A stretch of 64,000 bases of DNA, taken from NCBI GenBank assembly GCA_963678675.1, contig OY783197.1, positions 964,400 through 1,028,399 of the forward strand, in the 5' to 3' direction. Shown here piece by piece: positions 1 to 11,631 of the stretch. How positions within the stretch are numbered: position 1 is the stretch's first letter; every line of letters starts with the position of its first letter. The notes under the pieces were generated by a model. The model was not told the DNA's origin. It ran no database searches and saw nothing but the letters and a program-made list of their open reading frames with translations. This stretch comes from Xiphydria camelus (lineage: Eukaryota > Arthropoda > Insecta > Hymenoptera > Xiphydriidae). Made by a program: the position numbers and the translations under genes.

Positions 1-75
1 TTCATCGTCCTCCACTTTATCTACTCACACGGATTATTACTTCGTTGATCGAAATTCGCGGTGCATTGAGAAACA

Positions 76-127
76 AGAGTTGGCCCCTCGTTTGCATTAC
101 TTTCCATGGTATCGAGGGGCCGACTGC
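76..127. repeat. Palindromic element, core copy 1
   Basis: 52-bp foldback related to GAAGTTGGCCCC...GGGGCCAACTTC with loop TACTTTCC. The right arm has GGGGCCGACTGC. No outer arms are recognisable. The element encodes nothing and is a miniature foldback element. Confidence 0.85.
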
Positions 128-1064
128 CACTTCACCTTCTCTCAATCTTTCCTATAAAGAGCGTACGGTGCTTGTGTTTCACGTGGGAGTCCTCGACAAA
201 CATCGGCACGGTAGAGACGAAGAAAAAAAAAGAAACGCGATGAATAGAATTGGAAAAAATTGTACGCGCCCCTCAATGTCGATTGACATTTGTAAGGTAT
301 CTCATGCAGTTCGAGTGCTTCTCGCGATAATGGCTGGTAGATCGTGCGAACACTTTACTCGCTCCCTATATACGTGTTGTTATTGCAAAGGATACCATGA
401 AGAATAAAACTCGATATCCTTCAGGGCAGCGTAGGCGTCGACGCGAGCGGAAAACATTTCTTTCTGACAGATTCGGATATTTATAGGAGCCCGCAGCGAT
501 ATATTAGTTATATAAGTTATATAGCTGTATCCATCTTGCGTCCAATGAATAAATTATCGATCGGTTGTAATCCAATAAAAATTAATTACATGGCTGGACT
601 CTCCTTCTTCTTCCTTTTTTTTCTCGATTCTGATTTATGACCATCTAATAGTCCCTGTTTCAATTTTGATACATAGATTCATTTAGTGTTCTCGAAGGGA
701 TAACATATCTATTCCTTTAGATCGAGACGTAGATCGTTACACGGGTATTAATTGTATGGACAGCGAAACGATATTATGTATCTTTAGCTCGGAATAATAA
801 GATTACCGAGTGTGCGTTTACCAACGTCGAATTATGCATCTCGTTATCAGGATAGCCTCTAAATCTGTCGAGAAAAAAAAATTGTGAAATTCCTGAAAAC
901 TCCCAAAAAAATCGTTAGAGTGACGAAGAAGAAGAGACATTTTCCACAATCGCAAACAAATTAAGAAGACTGAATTAAAAACATAAATAGTCTTCAAGTC
1001 TTGTAAATTTATCAATCTTTTCCCCCCAATAATCACCACCCTGACTCTATAAATCGTTTCTCTA
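128..1064. other. Intergenic, nothing recognised
   Basis: Mixed composition, AT-rich from 480 on. I see no gene, RNA or repeat beyond short homopolymers. Confidence 0.5.
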
Positions 1065-1276
1065 CACTGAGAAAAATAATTTGTCGATCCAAGTAACCGT
1101 CGACATGAATAGAGTGTCAAGAACGTATTTATTCAAGTCAAATGTATTGCCGTTGAATCAAGTGCAAGTTCATTCAATGAAACGAACATACAATTATCTT
1201 AAATAAACATATTCTTGGCATTATTCATATCGATGGTTACTTGGATTGGCAAATTATTTTTCTCATTGTCACAGTG
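1065..1276. repeat. Inverted-repeat element, CACTGAGAAAAATAATTTG family, copy 1
   Basis: Terminal arms of about 48 bp: left CACTGAGAAAAATAATTTGT followed by ATCCAAGTAACC; right, in complement, AGAAAAATAATTTGCCAATC and CAAGTAACC, then ATATGAAT. No transposase. Non-autonomous. Confidence 0.88.
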
Positions 1277-1911
1277 TAACGATAAGCTGTAGATGCAACG
1301 CTTTTCCTACAGAATGCATTACGAAATAGGGCGACGTGCATTCGATCGCCGCGGGAAATTTACCTCCCATCTTCTTCGATCCGCTTTACTTTTACGTCTG
1401 CTTTCGGCCAGTGCTGCTCGGGGGGGAGGGTGCAGCGCGGATGGATACAGATATTCGCCGGTCTCCGCTTTCCTCTCGCGCTTCTAAAAAGACGATTCGC
1501 CGCGGTTGTTCCGCAACGGAAAACGACCCGGCTTTGCTCTCTTTTCCTTTTTATTCCTCTAACCCTCCCGGCGCGACCGCGGGAACTATCGCACCGCGTA
1601 GGAAACCCCCTCGCCGCCGCGTCGTTTCGAGAAAGTAATCTCCATAAAATTAATTGTGTATGGTTTCCGATGGGGTGTACTATATAGGCGGAGTATAGCC
1701 CGGTGGGGTGGCGCGTACGTATCGGGTTTCCTGATTATTTCTCCGGATATTTCGGGAAACTCTAAAAGTGCCAGGAAAGTTTCCACTTATATTAGCTTGC
1801 TTTCCACCGCTGAAAGTTTGCCCGGGGAGTCCGTGGAGAAGTTTGGTCCGACGAGAAAGGTGGGAGGGGGAGGATGGTCGATCCGTGAAGCAAGAACCGA
1901 TACACGCCACT
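1277..1911. other. CpG-rich intergenic block
   Basis: Short overlapping open frames on both strands are all arginine- and proline-rich, as expected from CpG-rich noncoding DNA. No gene supported. Confidence 0.5.
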
Positions 1912-2121
1912 GTACACCGTAAACAAACATGTATTCTTAACATACCTTTTATATAAAGCTTTATTCCAATACGTGATTATGAAAATTAATATATTTCCTT
2001 ATTAAAATACCCCCATAAATTTCATAACGAAGTATATTAATTTTCATAATTGTGTAGGTATCGGATAAAGGCTTTGTATACAATTATATTAAATTTAATA
2101 CAAATTTTGTTTATAGTGTAC
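1912..2121. repeat. AT-rich inverted-repeat element with about 85-bp arms, copy 1
   Basis: The left half (GTACACCGTAAACAAAC..., ATTATGAAAATTAATATA) pairs with the right half (AGTATATTAATTTTCATAAT...TATAGTGTAC). Related copies lie at 24100-24282 and 56019-56225, and a half copy near 23692. Confidence 0.82.
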
Positions 2122-2156
2122 GCTTCGGCAAGTTGTATCTCCTACTCCTTCGCGTA

Positions 2157-2269
2157 TACAGTGCTGTCTCCTTAATTTCTCGCGCTCGGGGCTGACAGGC
2201 TGCTCATTGGTCGAACGTTCAGGGGAAGCGAAAGTTGCAGAGTGATAAAATTAAGGAGATAGAACTGTA
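2157..2269. repeat. Inverted-repeat element, TACAGTGCTGTCTCC family, copy 1
   Basis: TACAGTGCTGTCTCCTTAAT pairs with TTAAGGAGATAGAACTGTA, 113 bp. The interior has TCGCGCTCGGGGCT and CGTTCAGGGGAAGCGAAAGT, seen separately in other partial copies. Confidence 0.85.
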
Positions 2270-2589
2270 CATGCATACGTGTCGTCGTGCATTATCGCGT
2301 ACGCGGTGCAGACGGCCGAGACGGCAGTCGGAATCGGTCGGTGGTCGTACAATGTAAATGATACGGTTTGCCGGTATAATTTACATCGGAGCGGATCCTT
2401 TGATCGCGCGCGGAAGGAACGAAGATATATAGAGATCGTATTACGGAGGGAAGGATCGGTATCGCCGGTTATTCGACAATCGTGATTAGGTGGAACGAGA
2501 ACGGGAGGAAGAAGATGCGTTTATCATGGCTCTGAGACTTCGGTGTCTCCTGAGAGCTGCACGAGATGAAAGCCATACGAGAAAGAAAT

Positions 2590-2935
2590 TAATAGTAAAT
2601 ATAAATATAAGAGAGTAATAACGAATAATGGTTTCCAATAATATAATAAAGTATCATATTATTAAAAAGTATTATTCTTTGTTACTTTTACATTTATATT
2701 TCATAACGAATAATTTAAACAAAAAGATATTCATACTTTTAAATTCAATTCGTAATCTGTATACATATTTGTTATGACACGTAGAAGAAAATGTCCGAAA
2801 AAATAATTATTCTTTGCACTTGTGCAAATAGAAAATGATATAATAAATACAAACATAAGAGTAACAGAGAATAATACTTTTCAATAATATAATAAGTATT
2901 ATATTATGTAAAATTATGAATATTTTTTTAGGGCA
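2590..2935. repeat. AT-rich repeat cluster with direct and inverted copies
   Basis: CCAATAATATAATAAAGTAT near 2635 recurs as TCAATAATATAATAAGTATT near 2882. The segment AAAGTATTATTCTTTGTTAC near 2665 is the inverted counterpart of GTAACAGAGAATAATACTTT near 2861. Probably one long foldback element. Confidence 0.65.
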
Positions 2936-3105
2936 AGACTGAATTAAAGAGGGAAAATATATCTAGCGACGAGACTCGACAAAATTTCCCGCCGAAATGA
3001 TCGATTCGCGTTTCGACGAAAAGAGCCCACGATGCAGCTCTAAAACGTCGAAAATGATTCTAGTCACCCGACGATTCGACGAGGGAATAAATATATTCCG
3101 GGAAG

Positions 3106-3131
3106 CTCTCTCTCTCTCTCTCTCTCTCTCT
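3106..3131. repeat. (CT)n microsatellite
   Basis: Thirteen CT units. It is complementary to the (GA)n run at 3258-3279 about 130 bp away, so the two could pair. Confidence 0.95.
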
Positions 3132-3257
3132 TGTTTCTCGCGGAGTGGGAAAGGCACCGCGGCGAATATACCGGAGGGGGATGGAAAGAAGGTCGAGCAT
3201 GGAAATTGGATTCGCGAGTGCTTCGATGAGAATCGACGAGATCGGGGGAGGGAACGA

Positions 3258-3279
3258 AGAGAGAGAGAGAGAGAGAGAG
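3258..3279. repeat. (GA)n microsatellite
   Basis: Eleven GA units followed by a G-run. Partner of the (CT)n tract upstream. Confidence 0.95.
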
Positions 3280-5925
3280 GGGGGAGCTTTTTGAGAGGAA
3301 GTAATCGAGTTTGACCCGCGAATAAAAGTGTCGCGTCGACGCTAGTTGCGTACGACGTACACGGAAGAGTCGGGCGAGATTTTTCGACGCGAACGTGTCT
3401 CCGGGATAGGGCGGGGGGTGGGACACGCCGCGAGATATAATTTTCAGAAGCGCGCGGCCCCGATATTACGCATTCCCTCTCTCCGCCGTACGCGGAGTCT
3501 AGATTTGAAAAAGCCCCTCTCTCTGACGTAAAAGCTGACACACACGGCGTGAGAAGATCTTTATTTATGAACTCGCGTGCGCGCTATATGCGTTAGGGGT
3601 TACATCGCGGCCCCAACTCGGGCGATGATAGCTTTCGCGTCGTCGTGTGACGGCAGATTTTTGCGGTTATCGCGATGCGGGGCTGCGCATACCACGTCGT
3701 GCGAGGAAAGTCAAAGAGATGCGCCATTCCGCTGCGCGGTGTTATTCGTGGGAGTTGCACGGGGTGAAGCGGGAAGTTGGCCGCTCCTTGGCACGGAAAC
3801 ACATTCAGGGAAAAGTTTATTTAAATACGAACTTATAACAGAAAACTTATCAGTCACGAACAGCGATTTCTTTAATATGAAATAAACGTCTGTTTCAATG
3901 AAACAAACGTTTGCGTACATCGCAGATTGTTTATTCGCTTCAAACTTTTCTTTGCTTTTTGTGAATAAATTGCTTATTTATCGCGAATAAATGTCTGGGG
4001 TAAAGCGGGGTGAGTTGGCGCCAATTCTACTAAGTTCGCATTCAACTAAACTTTCCTCTGAGTGTATCATTTTCTCCAGCTGTATTATCAGCAATTATTT
4101 CTTTCACACCGAGAAAACGGTTTATTAAACTATTTTCTCGGTATGGCATTACAGACGCGCGTATCGCTTTTACGCTTTCGGGCATCGGGTATGGCAATTG
4201 CGACTTGGCGGAATCGATATATCGGTATGTTTGTCATACCGGGCTGGTTCCTAGGCTCTATACGTACGGGTGAGATGGGCGAGGCGGGGGTTGGTTCGAG
4301 GCGTCCGAAGGGGTGAGAGAGGCTGTCAGTGGCACGTGCTAGGCAAGCCTCCCCCGCCACCCAACCGGTCTCGCTCCCAGTGTAGACAGACCGCACGCCA
4401 GACGCGTCGACAAACGCAAACGCGATCGGTCAGCGCTGAAACGAATGACGCGGACCCGACACCGCGCGCTGTTTGCGGGACAAACAATTTTATGGAATTG
4501 ACGAGGATACACGCTCGCGTCAGCAGCTCGGGGGAGGGGGAGTGCGCGGTACGACGTCGTTACCGCGTGGTGGACTTGAAGCGCACATACCTCGCCGTAT
4601 CTCCGCTCTAATAGAAACGCAACAAACCACCCCCTCCAATTTAAAAAGGGGCGACATTTCGTTCCGCCGTAGTTCGATCTCGCCTCTTCCAACGCGGCGG
4701 AGGAGAAGGAATCGGAGACGCGCGCGAAGAGTCTATATCCGTCGTCGTTATTTACCATTTGGTGCCGTATAACGAAAGGACGAAAACCCCTACCGATCGA
4801 CGAGCAGACGTCCGCGCTGATCAAAGGTGAGGGAGGATCCCACGTCTTTGTTCTCGTTATTTTCTCCGAATGCCTCGAGCAAACGGCAGTCCGTCCCCGT
4901 CTTCGGTTTGCATTTCTTCCCGAGCCACTCTCTACGCGGTGTTTACCTTTGATACCCAGGAGCCTCGCTCTCGCGGAGTTCGATTGCGGGAGAAGCGCTC
5001 GAGACGCTACGCGTCGGGAGTAGCAGCGCGATCGATCGTCATCGTCGGATAGGGGATTAAAGGGCGATTAAGGTATCTACGACGGTCTTTGTTGGCGAAA
5101 GGCGGGTCCACCGGATTAAGTGCGCTCTTTCGCCTCGGATTCGAATCTTGCACGGCCGGGAATTTATAGAGTCCTTGCCGAGGACTAAAAAAAAAAAAAA
5201 CAATTTTTCCCTCCAGACACGGGAGACGATCCCGGATGTTTCTGTACAGATACAGGCGCGATCCGCCGAAAGCTTCATCCCCTTTTGTCGGGGTGAACAC
5301 TCGGCGACGCGACGGTCGTGTTTCTATTTATTCGCAATTATATTGAACCCGGGGTGCACCCGTGGGACGGACGTCGAAGAACCGTTTATTTAGCCTCGCG
5401 CGTCGCACGGAGAGGGATGCTTTGATTGACGGGTCTTTCTCTGTCGAGTGTAACGCTCTTCGGGCGCGGCAAGGGGGAAATTGTATTAGTGCGAGGGACA
5501 AATAGATCCGTTCGAGCTTTCGGCAGATTATGGAAATTCCGAGGATCGAACGATCGCAATGAGAGCGCAAACTCTACCGGGGGATGAGCCGAATGGAGAT
5601 GCGCGTGCACGCGGAGGGCGCGGACCGCTTAACGCGGTGTTTGCTCGGCGATCGAGTTTCTGGTTCGACCTGGTCTCGCAGTATTTCTGTTATTTTTTCT
5701 GCTCGTCTCTGATCTGAAGGATCGGACGGTATTTGGATGCAGGGTAAAAATAGGGTAGATGCCCGGGTTGAAGAGCGAGTACAAATTTGATCATCTTGAA
5801 ATCGATTGCAGATATTGAAAAAAAGTTTAAATAAAAAAGATTTATCTACGTTGGCTCTGTAAAAAAGGTACTTTTCATTTTTCATGCATCTTCACTGGGT
5901 TTCGAGATAATTTCGTTCTAAGTTA
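3280..5925. other. CpG-rich intergenic stretch
   Basis: Contains the outer-arm fragment at 3996. A possible donor (AAAG, then GTGAGGGAGG) near 4827 follows CpG-rich sequence and could end a noncoding first exon, but no promoter or partner exon is evident. Confidence 0.4.
3996..4030. repeat. Fragment of the palindromic element (outer arm only)
   Basis: GGGGTAAAGCGGGGTGAGTT followed by GGCGCCAATTCTACTA matches the left outer arm, directly joined to a remnant of the right end. The 52-bp core is missing, which suggests deletion between the two arms. Confidence 0.6.
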
Positions 5926-6033
5926 TAGGATATGACGGGATGAGTTGGCGCAAGAACATGGCCCCTTCTTTATGCGGAAAGTAATAGAAACGAGGGGCCA
6001 TCTTCCTGTGCCAACTTGCCCTATTTTATCCTA
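5926..6033. repeat. Palindromic element copy 2, full-length 108 bp
   Basis: Starts TAGGATATGACGGGATGAGT and ends with a TATCCTA terminus. The outer arms flank a core with loop GGAAAGTA. The left core arm is damaged (CATGGCCCCTTCTTTAT) while the right keeps GAAACGAGGGGCCA. Confidence 0.9.
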
Positions 6034-6103
6034 AATAGAGACCGGAGAATCTATCTCACCTTTACCCTAGAGAAAAGATAATGTAGAAGACAGTAGACCG
6101 AGG

Positions 6104-6155
6104 CGAGTTGGCCCCCAGTTGCCATGGAAAGTAATGAGAATGAGGGGCAAACTCG
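6104..6155. repeat. Palindromic element copy 3, core
   Basis: Begins CGAGTTGGCCCC and ends AAACTCG, loop GGAAAGTA. The arm ends differ from the usual GAAGTT/AACTTC but still pair with each other. It lies only 70 bp from copy 2. Confidence 0.85.
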
Positions 6156-6780
6156 TTCTCTATCCCTCGTACATAATAAAAATCGTTGTACCGTATGTTC
6201 TCTAGCAATAAATTCCGTATCTACGTTATACAAGATTAATGTTGGACTTGGAAAAGAGTTTTAACAAATTTCGATGTGCTTTTAGAGAAAGATTTGAACC
6301 TTTTAGACGACAGACAAAGATTGACAGGAAAAACCAGTCGCCAAGTGCGAAGGAAAAAAGTAGGGAAGAAGAAGGAAGTGAAAAAGAGGAGCGATGCGCC
6401 GAGAGAGGTGACGAGAGGGGGTCGAGTGATTGAGGGGGCGAAGCTCGAAGGGTCTGATCAAAGGATACGTGTCTCGCGGAGGGGTGAAGCAGTCGAGTTG
6501 GATTTTTTTCGCGCACTCCAAATGAACTCGATTCGCTTTTCATCGGCGCGTCTCGCGTGCGGAGAAGCGCGTCGAAAGAAGCCAGGACGATCGGAGTTTT
6601 CGAACTTGTTACCCGTAATTCTTCCCAACCTTCGTCGGCTTTCCGATCGTGGGCGAATCCCGTCGAATTCGTCGGAGATTTTATAGAATCGTCGTGTCGT
6701 TATCACTTCTACTGCGTATACTCGAGTGTAATTAATTGCTATTATCGTTGGCCGTTAAAATAAAAGTTAGTCGCGTTCTT

Positions 6781-6885
6781 TAGGAAAAATCGGGGCGAGT
6801 CGACAAGTGCGGTTGGCCCCTCTTTGCCATGGGAAGTACTGGGAACGAGGGGCCAACTTCATCTGAGCTTCTCCTTTCTATAACT
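6781..6885. repeat. Palindromic element copy 4, second subfamily
   Basis: The core at 6809-6860 is preceded by TAGGAAAAATCGGGGCGAGT, the outer arm of the second subfamily. The right outer arm is largely decayed. Confidence 0.75.
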
Positions 6886-7499
6886 TCGCCGCGGTTAAAT
6901 GCAAAGCGGAGGAAGCTAAACCTCTATTCACCGTCGAGTATCCTACGGGAACTCATATCTCCGAAATTCGCCCGTCTAACCGATCCCCGGAGCTTCGGCG
7001 AGGCGATCCGATAGAGAGAGACAAGAACTTAATGAAAGACTCGTTCGCCCGGAGGTTATGTAACTTATTTAACCCCTTCGCGAATGATTCAATCACGTAG
7101 CCTCTCTATCTCCCTTGCGGTAAAGTGACTTCGGTATTTTTCTGGTTATCCCTTATCGCGGACTCTTTTGGATGTCAGATATGCGTACTTCTCTCTCGGC
7201 CTCCGTTTTGTTTAACGTTCGTTTTTTACGGAAACGCACGGTGGGTGATTTTGAATTATTTTCGAGTCGTTAAATTTTTAGGGCAAGTTTAAGACACAGC
7301 AAGAAATGAATAAAATCGTTTTTTCCTGTAAAAATTAATGAAAAAAAAAGTGGTCACTATATTAAATGCAACATGTTGCTATCAATAAATGATTGTAACG
7401 TTGTTAAAGCGATTTTTCATCTTCCCACGTCATGTATATGTTAATATTTTACCTTACGTTCGTCTATTTATCATAGAATCGACTGATCTGGACTGGGAG

Positions 7500-7721
7500 A
7501 AGTAATAGTTAAGGCGAAATAAAATATTTCTTGGACCAATAACATATTACGATCTTACAAATATTTAAGAATATAGATTCTCGGTCGGAGAACATGTGTT
7601 ATATTGATTGAAAAATACCTTTCCTGAAACGAGAAATTTTTTCTGTGCGAAAAAACCCACTAATACTGTGCCTGTCAAATATTCTTCTGTACGACGAAAA
7701 TCATAGCTCCATCCTGTACTT
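7500..7721. repeat. Dispersed repeat, GATTCT(C/T)GGTCG family, copy 1
   Basis: Shares ordered blocks with 15743-15962: ATATTTCTTG, GATCTTA, TAAGAATA, GGTCG, GAGAAATTTTTTCT and CAAATATT. No termini resolved. It lies near the candidate exon at 7863-7935. Confidence 0.7.
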
Positions 7722-7862
7722 GATTAGAGAAGATTTCTTGGAAACTAGCTATTATTCCTCTCAGTGGTGCAGTCAAATGATCGATGAATTGAATCCTACG
7801 AATAAATAAATTCCCAGTAATGGAAATGTTTCAATGTACGAGAGTATCAGAACAAACTTTAC

Positions 7863-7935
7863 CTCGCGTCGATCAACGCATGCTTTAACGCAGCGGGAAT
7901 ACTCGCTCTTTGGGTCACGCAAGATCATCACATAC
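7863..7935 (-). CDS. Candidate isolated internal exon, function unknown
   Basis: Read on the minus strand, this 73-bp segment follows a strong pyrimidine tract and acceptor (TTTTTCTCTTTGTTTCAG) and ends GAG before a GTAAAG donor. Only one frame is open. After one nucleotide that completes a split codon it gives 24 residues, starting YVMILRDPKSEY and ending KACVDRRE. The peptide is charged and contains two cysteines, unlike the low-complexity arginine-rich frames around it. I do not recognise the family and see no partner exon nearby, so introns on both sides would be long. It could be a chance open frame between cryptic sites. Confidence 0.35.
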
Positions 7936-9493
7936 CTGAAACAAAGAGAAAAAAACACGAATGAGTAACTGTAATGGCGTCCGCATCAATCGTAACGTTG
8001 TTCGAAGCATTTATTCTCGTCTTACGCGTGTAAATCATCGAAAGGAACGAGTTTCTATCTATGTACCAATGTGATTCCTGTGTTTTTGAACACGACTTTA
8101 GATGTCTTGTATGTTAATCAGCTTGAGATATTTGCCGTCAACTCGGAATAAAAGATTCCCATGTCACGATTTCTCATTTAGGCGCCTCGTACGAGAAGTT
8201 TAGATAAAAATCCCGGAGAAGTCGAGCTCCTGCGCACGCAACAAAGCGAATTCGCTACTCCGGAAGAGGCTCGCGGTAGCAACGCGATAAGCCGGTCCGG
8301 CCCGCGCCGTCACCGCGCGCGTAATCCCTGTACACATCTCCGAGCTACCCGCCGTTAATTCCTCTCGCGCATTTGTACGAACGCGCCGCGGCTTTCCCCG
8401 CGCGCGATCAATGCCCGGCAGTTTTAATCCGACGCAAATTAGGCGCCCGACGCTCGCCGTGCTCCGCAGCCCGCTCGGATGAGGACCTCGGGAGTAAATA
8501 CTTCGCCGGAGGAAAAAAGGAAGGAGCACAAAGACGCGCGAGAGGACGCGAAGCGTCAGGACTCGCGTCGAGAGGATTATAACTCCCCTCCTTGAGCGCT
8601 CGCGCGCGAGATTCTCCCTTCAACCCCTTCGCTATCGTCGAGCGCCAGCAGCGTCGGCGGCACGCCCCTCACGCGGATTACGATCTGAAGATACGCGCGC
8701 GGAGGCGCTCGCAAAAATTACTGAGCATTGTTGATTTCTGGAGCACGAAGAGGGTGGGAGGGAAAGGGTTGTCGTGAGAGATGGGGACTTAAATGCGACT
8801 CGATTGTCGCTAAACCCGAAGGGGTGTTAGGGGATTGCGGCGGGTGGGGGGGGGGGATTTTCGAAGGGCCCCAAGGGGTACGAAATAAAAGGTAATCTCG
8901 ACGCGAATGATTATTAAAAATCATTTTCCTGCCTGCAAAATATTATTTAGATATATTAAGTGTCTCCTTCCATAAAAAAAAGGGGAAAAAAATATATACG
9001 AGCGAACTGTCTTGTTTAATTAGGCCTAACAAGTACAACGTTTTATGAAAAATAAAAAGAAAATTTTTAATCAGAGACTGATTATTATAATAACACGAGA
9101 TGCTTGATCTGACAATCGATAAGAAGAATAGGAAGATTTAAAATATAAAAAAAAGATCCTCTTATCAGTAGAGTACAATAGAAATACAACAAACTAATTA
9201 GAAAGCGATGCGTGACTGGATACATTCCTCTCTAATTAATTTATTATATTTATACTGTATTTTATTGATGTAGAGTCATAAGAGAGAAAAGACAAGGGAG
9301 AAAATGTAAAGAGCGAAAGCCATACATGCGAGAATAATAAATACAATACAATAAAATAAATTAGAATGTCGAAATCATCCTCAAAGTCGTTTCAAGTCTT
9401 TTAAATAATCCCAACGAACTGATATAGTTTCGAAGGTGTGCCTATATACATAATTGTACCTAAGTAAAAAGAAAGAAAAAGAACTCTAAGGGG
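7936..9493. other. No gene seen; CpG-rich then AT-rich
   Basis: 8200-8900 is CpG-rich, with a G-run at about 8848. 8930-9460 is AT-rich without a recognised family. Confidence 0.45.
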
Positions 9494-9545
9494 GAAGATA
9501 GCCCCTCACTCCCATTACTCTCCACGAAAACGAGAGGCCAACTCG
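9494..9545. repeat. Palindromic element copy 5, core
   Basis: GAAGATAGCCCCTCACTCCC, loop TACTCTCC, then AACGAGAGGCCAACTCG. Diverged, with no clear outer arms. Confidence 0.75.
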
Positions 9546-10018
9546 CTCTGACCTTCCCGAATAATTTCACAAAAAGGATATCAACTGAACGAACGACACG
9601 AAACACTCGATCTAGCGACCGATAAGCAAAATCGTTGTGTGCAAAAAATAAAGAGCTCACGCCACGCGTTTTACATACATGCAAATCGGCCACGACGCGC
9701 GCTACACCCCCTCCTCACTACCTGTTGAACCCCACTGGACACGAAGCGCCACGCCGAGGCGAACGCCCGATCGGCGGACGCCTCCACCCTCCATACGCGT
9801 TGATAACGCGCGCCAGCCCTGGCCCTCCTCCTCGCCGCGTGGTAGGGGCTACAAGGGAGATCTCCCGCAACCCCGCGCGTCAGCGGCAGCCGCTCGCGAC
9901 TGATACTCGCGGCGGAAATCGCGGTCGACTCGCGGAAACGCCTCAAATTACGCGCGGCTCTGTGTCTAGCCAGATAACGTGTACAGAGGTTACGACGGAG
10001 GCGGTGGAGGTGAAGCGG

Positions 10019-10046
10019 GAGAGAGAGAGAGAAAGAGAAAGAGAGA
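10019..10046. repeat. (GA)n / GAAA purine tract
   Basis: GAGAGAGAGAGAAAGAGAAA, then GAGAGA. An imperfect microsatellite in a CpG-rich block. Confidence 0.9.
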
Positions 10047-10563
10047 CGGGGTGTGGCTGGGGGAAGAAGCGCGGAGGACGACGGTAGCGCTAGTGCTTTG
10101 TGCTAATCTTAATACCGTCGGAGCAGAGCTGAGCCACTCCGAACCACTCAGCGGCCCCTGCTTCTTACCCCCTTGCCCCTTTTCTGTCTACTCTGTGACG
10201 GTGCAGCATGCGGGACCCCGACCACCCCCCCGCCTCCGCCGCCCCTCCGCGCGGTTTGATCCTCTCTGCCGTTCCACCCCTCGGATTCCTCTCGCTTCCA
10301 GCCACCCGCAGTTTGCCTTTGCCCCGCGTATATACGTCTCGAATCTCGCGGTTGGTGGATGAGATAACATATAATTGCTCTATATTTCGATAATCGAGGT
10401 TTGGCGCGCAATTTAGCGTCCGCTGTTTTGTCTCTTATTCGTAATTCCGTTACGGTCGGCGTTAGAATGAATGTCTGCTTTACGATTTCTCGATATCGAA
10501 CTATTTTTGAGTTTGGTAATACTGGATTAGTGCCGAAGATGTTCTGAATTCGCTTGGTGAAAC

Positions 10564-10615
10564 GAAGTTGGCCCCTCGTTCCCATGCAAAGCAATACTAA
10601 TGAGGTGCCAACTTC
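10564..10615. repeat. Palindromic element copy 6, core
   Basis: GAAGTTGGCCCCTCGTTCCC with a GCAAAGCA loop and TGAGGTGCCAACTTC. A clean core with one mismatch in the right arm. Confidence 0.85.
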
Positions 10616-11412
10616 TTCGGATAGGCGAGAGTTCACCGTGTCTTTTGCACGCGATTCGTCGAAGAGGGTTGAGAAAAGGCGCGCAGGGGTTGGGGAGACG
10701 GATGACGGTCTACTGTACGACCGGCGGCAGCGCAGCGGATTACCGGACGGGCCTCTTGAAATCTCGAAAAGAAATACATTTCACGCGGAAGCGGCTGCGA
10801 GCGAGGAAAGAGAACTCGAGAGACGAGGACCAGACGAGGAGGCCGCGCCGAGCTAGTCCCTCGGCTAATAAACGGGGCGACGACGACGTGGCGTAATTAA
10901 ATGTAAATATATCTCGCCGGTTTTACTTCGCGAGAATCGAAAGCGAAATATTTCATACGAGGCAATACCCTGCGGACCCGATAGCCATGATGGGCCGTCG
11001 TCGTCGCTTCGCGTCCGGAGTTCAACCCGACGGAGGTGCGCGTCAACGACACGAGCCACGCGACGGCCCGGAGTATGTATAAGCTACTATTAAAATAGAG
11101 TCGGCGAAGGGAAACGTCTCTGGTTGCAGGAGGCACGAAGCAGCCCCGGGGAAATAAGAAACAAAGAGTCAAAGGCGGAAACTTGTATAGCCGGCATGCG
11201 AGGGGATATGACGATGCGAGGCTAGCGTATGCATATGTGTGGGAGGGCGAAACGTATCGCGCTAAGGTCGCCTGTCAGGTGCACGTAACGCACAAGTAAG
11301 AATTTTTCTTATCGTCGACGGGTAAATCAAAGGCGACGCCGTAGGGGGCGCGCGCGCGCTGGTCTTGCCAGGCGTTCGAGGAATGTACATTTTTGTGCGG
11401 GGCAAAGGAAGA

Positions 11413-11464
11413 TGAGTTGGCCCCTCATTGCCATGCAAAGTAATGGGAGCGAGGGGCCAACTTC
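11413..11464. repeat. Palindromic element copy 7, core
   Basis: ATGAGTTGGCCCCTCATTGC pairs with GCGAGGGGCCAACTTCAC around a GCAAAGTA loop. Confidence 0.85.
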
Positions 11465-11579
11465 ACTCACCGACTCGTCGCGTTTTATTTACGAAAGGCA
11501 TGGGTTTCGTTTGAATGAATTTTCTTCGTATTTCTCTTGTTTTTAAAAAGACTAGAAGAGAACGGATCGAGGCATTATC

Positions 11580-11631
11580 GAAGTTGGCCCCTTGTCGCCG
11601 TGGAAAGTGATAGGAGCGAGGGGCCAACTTC
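11580..11631. repeat. Palindromic element copy 8, core
   Basis: GAAGTTGGCCCCTTGTCGCC and GCGAGGGGCCAACTTC around GGAAAGTG. It lies 115 bp after copy 7 in the same loop orientation. Confidence 0.85.

Noticed and set aside
4300..4830. Noncoding first exon ending at a GTGAGG donor
   Set aside because: The donor-like site is plausible, but no promoter elements or downstream exon could be tied to it.
5926..6033. TA target-site duplication for the palindromic element
   Set aside because: Most copies end in TA on both sides, but copies at 22947 (CA/TG) and 51677 (CG/CG) have symmetric non-TA ends and no flanking duplication, so the target site is unresolved.
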